Assembly: GCA_902783905.1 (NCBI GenBank) | Contig: CACZSP010000255.1 | Location: 1 to 9,966, forward strand | Source of the DNA: an uncultured Ruminococcus sp. | Lineage (GTDB): Bacteria; Bacillota; Clostridia; Oscillospirales; CAG-272 | DNA length: 9,966 nt | Direction: 5' to 3' | Shown here: one piece after another, positions 6,740 to 9,966 of the stretch | Layout of the letters: the number at the start of each line of letters is the position of its first letter | Position numbering within the stretch: position 1 is the first letter of the stretch | Notes under the pieces: model-generated | Told to the model about the DNA's origin: nothing | Seen by the model: the letters and a program-made list of their open reading frames with translations, nothing else | Databases searched by the model: none | Program-made: the position numbers and the translations under genes

Positions 6740-7309
6740 ATGCCAAAATTTATCGTTGAGACCTCGGCACGCCATATTCACCTGACTGCCGAAGCGGTCG
6801 AGGCGCTTTACGGCGCCGGAGCTAAACTCGAAGTCAGAAAGATGCTCAGCCAGCCCGGTCAGTTTGCCTGCGCAAACCCGAAGATCACCCTCGTCGGCCC
6901 CAAGGGACAGCTGGCGGTCAGCGTGCTCGGGCCCGAGAGAAGCGCCAATCAGGTCGAGCTTTCCTTCACCGACGCCCGCGCCCTCGGCATCACCCCGCCG
7001 GTACGCGAGAGCGGTGACGTCGCCGGGACTCCGGGACTTCATCTTGTCGGTCCCGCCGGTGAGATCGATATAGACAGCGGCGCCATCGTCGCCAAGAGAC
7101 ACATCCACATGACCCCCGAAGACGCCGCCGAGTTCGGAGTCGAGGACAAGCAGATCGTCAAGGTCAAACTCGACACCGCCCGTCCGCTCATCTTCGACGA
7201 CGTCGTCGTCAGAGTCAGCCCGAAGTTCGCGCTCGCGATGCACATTGACACCGACGAATGCAACGCCGCCGCCGCCTTCGGAGAAGTGTACGGCGAAATA
7301 GTTAAATAA
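6740..7309 (+). CDS. pduL: PduL-type phosphate acyltransferase (phosphotransacetylase)
   Basis: PduL swaps phosphate and CoA on short acyl groups (acetyl or propanoyl), linking acyl-CoA to acyl phosphate and so, with acetate kinase, to ATP. The 189 residues match the zinc-containing PduL family: SARHIHL (9-15) with H12/H14, SQPGQFAC (37-44), GPAGEID (104-110), AKRHIHMTPEDA (118-129) with H121/H123, and ALAMHIDTDECNAA (164-177) with H168. These are the expected metal and substrate residues of the duplicated barrel. There is no N-terminal encapsulation-peptide extension, and no microcompartment shell gene is nearby, so it is probably a cytosolic enzyme replacing Pta in fermentation. The ATG at 6740 has GGAGA (6729-6733); a longer reading frame from 6689 only adds a basic tail through the hairpin. 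Acetate kinase is not in the window. It heads a tight three-gene run. Confidence 0.92.
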   Translation: MPKFIVETSARHIHLTAEAVEALYGAGAKLEVRKMLSQPGQFACANPKITLVGPKGQLAVSVLGPERSANQVELSFTDARALGITPPVRESGDVAGTPGLHLVGPAGEIDIDSGAIVAKRHIHMTPEDAAEFGVEDKQIVKVKLDTARPLIFDDVVVRVSPKFALAMHIDTDECNAAAAFGEVYGEIVK

Positions 7310-7314
7310 TTCAC

Positions 7315-7321
7315 GAAAGGA
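7315..7321 (+). promoter_or_regulatory. Ribosome binding site of the scaffold-like gene
   Basis: AAAGGAT lies 11 bases before the ATG at 7333, within the 23-base gap after pduL. It supports independent initiation inside the operon. Confidence 0.6.
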
Positions 7322-7332
7322 TATACCTCTAA

Positions 7333-8058
7333 ATGAGCAAAGTAAGTGAATGCCCTTACGCGATGAGCGCCGAGGTGCAGAACCAGTCCTTCGTCCGCAA
7401 GGGCTGTGACCACGGACCCGCTCCCATCCCCGAGGAAGGCAAGTGGATCCAGGCGAAGGAAATATCCGATATTTCGGCGTATACGCACGGCGTCGGCTGG
7501 TGCGCACCTCAGCAGGGAGCCTGCAAGCTTTCCCTTAACGTAAAAAACGGCATTATCGAGGAAGCGCTCGTTGAGACCATCGGCTGCTCCGGAATGACCC
7601 ATTCGGCAGCCATGGCGGCCGAGATCCTTCCGGGCAAGACCATTCTCGAAGCGCTCAACACCGACCTTGTCTGCGACGCGATCAACACCGCGATGAGAGA
7701 GCTTTTCCTGCAGATCGTCTACGGACGCTCGCAGTCTGCCTTCTCCGAGAACGGACTCGTTATCGGCGCAGGGCTTGAGGACCTCGGCAAGGGCGCCCGC
7801 TCGATGGTCGGCACCATGTACGGAACGAAGGAAAAAGGCGTCCGCTACCTGGAAATGACCGAGGGCTACTGCACCAGAATGGCTCTCGACGAGAACGACG
7901 AAGTTATCGGCTACGAATTCGTCTCCCTCGGCAAAATGACCGACTTCATCAAGAAGGGCATGGAGCCCGGCGAGGCCTACGAGAAGGCAAAGGGCCACTA
8001 CGGCAGATTCGCTCCCGAAGACGGAGCCGTCCGCTACATCGACCCGCGCAAGGAATGA
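7333..8058 (+). CDS. IscU/NifU-N-like iron-sulfur scaffold homologue with extended C-terminus
   Basis: The 241-residue protein carries a stretch (about 55-125) like the IscU/NifU N-terminal scaffold fold: CAPQQGACKLSLNVKNGIIEEA, then ETIGCSGMTHSAAMAAEILPGKTILEAL. Genuine IscU proteins are near 130 residues and use three cysteines plus an aspartate to build the cluster. Here the second (C85, in GCSGM) is kept. The APACGD-type first site reads APQQGA flanked by C57 and C64, and no clear third cysteine is found where IscU has HCS. Additional cysteines lie at 7, 25, 114 and 180. The N-terminal 50 and C-terminal 95 residues are extra and unplaced. The next gene starts 12 bases on, and this pairing with a GGGtGRT protein is, from memory, recurrent in anaerobes. 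A role in cluster handling is suggested by homology only; it may be a partner subunit rather than a general scaffold. Confidence 0.75.
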   Translation: MSKVSECPYAMSAEVQNQSFVRKGCDHGPAPIPEEGKWIQAKEISDISAYTHGVGWCAPQQGACKLSLNVKNGIIEEALVETIGCSGMTHSAAMAAEILPGKTILEALNTDLVCDAINTAMRELFLQIVYGRSQSAFSENGLVIGAGLEDLGKGARSMVGTMYGTKEKGVRYLEMTEGYCTRMALDENDEVIGYEFVSLGKMTDFIKKGMEPGEAYEKAKGHYGRFAPEDGAVRYIDPRKE

Positions 8059-8063
8059 GGAGG
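8058..8063 (+). promoter_or_regulatory. Strong ribosome binding site overlapping a stop codon
   Basis: AGGAGG, a perfect anti-Shine-Dalgarno match, overlaps the last base of the scaffold-like gene's TGA and sits 7 bases before the ATG at 8071. It implies high and possibly coupled translation of the GGGtGRT protein. Confidence 0.85.
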
Positions 8064-8070
8064 AAAGACA

Positions 8071-9075
8071 ATGGCAACTTTTGAAGGTTACGAAAGACGC
8101 GAAAAGAAGATCCTCGGAGTCCTTGCGGAATACGGCATCTCTTCTATCGACGAATGCAAAAAGATCTGCGACGAGAGAGGGATCGATCCCTACACCATCG
8201 TCCAGGAGACCCAGCCGATATGCTTTGAAAACGCCAAGTGGGCTTACACCGTAGGCGCTGCCATCGCCATAAAGAAGGGCGACAAGAAGGCCGCCGACGC
8301 GGCTGCCGACATCGGCATCGGACTGCAGTCCTTCTGCATTCCGGGCTCGGTCGCCGAGAACCGCAAGGTCGGTCTCGGACACGGCAACCTCGGCAAGATG
8401 CTCCTCTCGGAGGAGACAGAGTGCTTCTGCTTCCTCGCCGGCCACGAGTCCTTCGCCGCCGCCGAGGGCGCGATCAAGATCGCTCTCAACGCCAACAAGG
8501 TGCGCAAGAACCCCCTGCAGGTCATTCTGAACGGTCTCGGCAAGGACGCCGCGTTCATCATCTCCCGCATCAACGGCTTCACCTACTGCAAGACCGAGTT
8601 CGATCCCTACACCGAAGAGGTGAAGGTCGTCTCGAAGACCGCCTACTCGAACGGTCCCCGCGCCAACGTCCGCTGCTACGGTGCGGACAACGTGCCGGAA
8701 GGCGTCGCGATCATGAAACTCGAGCACGTCGGCGTTTCGATCACCGGTAACTCGACCAACCCGACCCGCTTCCAGCATCCGGTCGCCGGCACCTACAAGA
8801 AATGGTGCGTCGAGAACGGCGTCAAGTACTTCTCGGTCGCCTCTGGCGGCGGCACGGGCAGAACCCTGCACCCCGACAACATGGCGGCGGGCCCGTCCAG
8901 TTACGGTATGACCGACACGATGGGCAGAATGCACAGCGACGCGCAGTTCGCGGGCTCGTCTTCCGTCCCGGCGCACGTCGAAATGATGGGCTTGATCGGC
9001 ATGGGCAACAACCCGATGGTCGGCGCCACCGTTGCGGTCGCCGTCGCGGTCGAAGAGTCCCAGAAGAACAAGTAA
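8071..9075 (+). CDS. GGGtGRT family protein, function unknown
   Basis: The 334-residue protein carries the family's namesake motif GGGTGRT at 259-265, within SVASGGGTGRTLHPDN, followed by conserved-looking MAAGPSSYGMTDTMGRMHSDAQFAGSSSVPAHVEMM (271-306). I recognise it as the GGGtGRT family (Pfam, from memory PF14057), a full-length member with no assigned activity. Other visible features are a glycine segment GHGNLGKM (103-110) that fits a Walker A pattern except for M in place of S/T, a second GLGKD (155-159), cysteines at 33, 51, 89, 118, 120, 173, 202 and 246, and an alanine/valine-rich end (319-327). No signal peptide or convincing transmembrane segment is seen, so it is likely cytosolic. 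It follows the IscU/NifU-like gene with a very strong Shine-Dalgarno site and is the last gene before the terminator. A joint role with that protein is inferred from linkage alone. Confidence 0.9.
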   Translation: MATFEGYERREKKILGVLAEYGISSIDECKKICDERGIDPYTIVQETQPICFENAKWAYTVGAAIAIKKGDKKAADAAADIGIGLQSFCIPGSVAENRKVGLGHGNLGKMLLSEETECFCFLAGHESFAAAEGAIKIALNANKVRKNPLQVILNGLGKDAAFIISRINGFTYCKTEFDPYTEEVKVVSKTAYSNGPRANVRCYGADNVPEGVAIMKLEHVGVSITGNSTNPTRFQHPVAGTYKKWCVENGVKYFSVASGGGTGRTLHPDNMAAGPSSYGMTDTMGRMHSDAQFAGSSSVPAHVEMMGLIGMGNNPMVGATVAVAVAVEESQKNK

Positions 9076-9107
9076 TTCCCTATCGGCGGGTCAAACGTCC
9101 CGCACGC

Positions 9108-9141
9108 AAAAAAAGCCCCGGATCGCTCCGGGGCTTTTCCT
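9108..9141. terminator. Strong bidirectional intrinsic terminator shared by convergent genes
   Basis: AGCCCCGGA (9114-9122) pairs perfectly with TCCGGGGCT (9127-9135) around the loop TCGC. The A-run before it (9108-9114) and the T-rich run after it (9135-9145) also pair at the base. It ends the pduL-scaffold-GGGtGRT transcript on the plus strand and, read the other way, has seven T for the convergent gene entering from the right edge. Confidence 0.92.
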
Positions 9142-9154
9142 TTTTATATACAAC

Positions 9155-9180
9155 GACCGCCCGGATGTCTCCGGGCGGTC
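9155..9180. repeat. Perfect 11-bp inverted repeat just past the terminator
   Basis: GACCGCCCGGA (9155-9165) pairs with TCCGGGCGGTC (9170-9180) around a 4-base loop TGTC. No T-run follows on either strand, so it is not a standard terminator alone. It may act as a back-up pause hairpin or protect the 3' end of the convergent message. The rest of 9076-9270 shows no gene. Confidence 0.7.
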
Positions 9181-9270
9181 GCCGTGCGGGGGTTGCGGTT
9201 TTGGGGTCGCTGCGGTTTTTCCGGTATTTTAAGGCGGTTTCCCGCCCGCGGAAAACGGAGTATGCGAAGA

Positions 9271-9966
9271 TCACGGCTGGGCGCTGGGGGGTATGAAACT
9301 CGGTACGACCTTCGCGTTGGTGTAGATCACGTAGTCGGAACACTTGGACACCGCGATCTCGTTGCCGGATCCGTCGCGCAAAACGATCGCAACGGTCAGA
9401 CGGTAGTTGGAGTAGACGTTGCTCGAGAGTCCGGCGTCTTCAAACGGGGTGCCCGTCTTCACCGAGAAGGAGATGCGCGGGAATTCGATTGTGACGTCGC
9501 CTTCGATCAGGTCTTCGGCGTCAACCACCACCGAATAGTACGACGGATGATCGGTTGTGGTCGCGGCGTCTCCCCCGACCGAGAGCGAAGTGATGTACTG
9601 GGAGATATCCGCAAGGTCGGCGTCACCGTACGAGCCGCTCGCCTGTTTCTGGCGCAACGTGACCATCACGACGGCGTCGGCGTACTGCCCTCTCACCTGG
9701 TTGATGACCGGCGTGAAGTTCAGGGTGGGCAGGATCTCGAGCGTCTCGGGCGGGTCGTTCAGGGCGTTGATCCCGAACGGCGTGAAGTCGCCTCTGTTGT
9801 CCCCGAAAGGTTCGCAGAAGAGCGTCGCGTTTTCGATGGCAGCCTCGGAATAGTACGAATACTCATTCGAATCGTTGCCACTGATCGAGTTCTTACTGTA
9901 GGACGTCGCCGTATCGGAGAACGCGATGTTCGAGGCAGCCGACACGGTGACGCCGTTCTTGCTCTC
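9271..9966 (-). CDS. C-terminal part of an unrecognised, probably secreted or surface protein
   Basis: The reading frame stays open to the right edge, so the start is outside the window; 231 C-terminal residues are visible. A GTG at 9943-9945 could be read as a start, but the frame continues upstream without a stop and no Shine-Dalgarno site is evident, so I treat the gene as truncated by the window. The sequence is rich in Ser, Asn, Thr, Asp and Tyr (for example SYSKNSISGNDSNEYSYYSE), with alternating hydrophobic stretches such as YRLTVAIVLRD and DVTIEFPRISFSVKTG that suggest a beta-sandwich. It ends with a proline-rich tail (VPSFIPPSAQP). There are two cysteines, and no transmembrane segment or sorting motif is visible in this part. 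Composition suggests an extracellular or pilus/adhesin-like protein, but I do not recognise the family. It converges on the GGGtGRT gene and shares its terminator. Confidence 0.7.
   Translation of the reverse strand, partial: ESKNGVTVSAASNIAFSDTATSYSKNSISGNDSNEYSYYSEAAIENATLFCEPFGDNRGDFTPFGINALNDPPETLEILPTLNFTPVINQVRGQYADAVVMVTLRQKQASGSYGDADLADISQYITSLSVGGDAATTTDHPSYYSVVVDAEDLIEGDVTIEFPRISFSVKTGTPFEDAGLSSNVYSNYRLTVAIVLRDGSGNEIAVSKCSDYVIYTNAKVVPSFIPPSAQP

Noticed and set aside
7039..8976. A 645-codon open frame on the minus strand
   Set aside because: It lies opposite three genes with clear family motifs, its translation is Asp/Val/Arg/Gly-rich as expected for antisense of GC-rich codons, and it has no recognisable domain.

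Overview
The window looks like a piece of chromosome from an anaerobic, Gram-positive Clostridia-type bacterium, probably uncultured and from a gut or rumen-like habitat. This is inferred from GC-rich coding DNA beside AT-rich spacers with near-consensus sigma-A promoters, strong Shine-Dalgarno sites, a Gram-positive-style lipoprotein signal, and two gene families (a standalone PduL and the GGGtGRT protein) that I associate with anaerobic Firmicutes. Species cannot be named from the sequence. No tRNA, rRNA, CRISPR array, insertion sequence or phage gene was seen.

Left half, minus strand (4965 down to 1): three tightly spaced genes read leftward from a promoter at 5014-5042. First is a 2-isopropylmalate-synthase-like protein whose C-terminal LeuA regulatory domain is well kept but whose catalytic TIM barrel has lost the signature metal-binding histidines. 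Ten bases later comes an unusual 839-residue fusion of a xylose-isomerase-like TIM barrel with a complete AMP-forming acyl-CoA synthetase. After another 33 bases comes a branched-chain amino acid aminotransferase (ilvE), cut by the left edge. The set points to branched-chain 2-oxo acid, amino acid or acyl-CoA metabolism, but the exact pathway is inference.

Centre (4966-5204): a divergent control region with a near-perfect promoter facing each way and a bidirectional terminator-like hairpin between them.

Right half, plus strand (5205 to 9075): four genes in a row, namely an orphan extracellular solute-binding lipoprotein, the phosphotransacylase PduL, an IscU/NifU-like protein with atypical cysteines, and a GGGtGRT-family protein of unknown function. 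A strong bidirectional terminator follows at 9108-9141. The last three genes are closely packed. The scaffold-like protein plus GGGtGRT protein is the best candidate in the window for an undescribed system.

Right edge: the C-terminal part of a convergent minus-strand gene (9966 down to 9271) for an unrecognised, probably secreted or surface protein. It shares the bidirectional terminator with the GGGtGRT gene.
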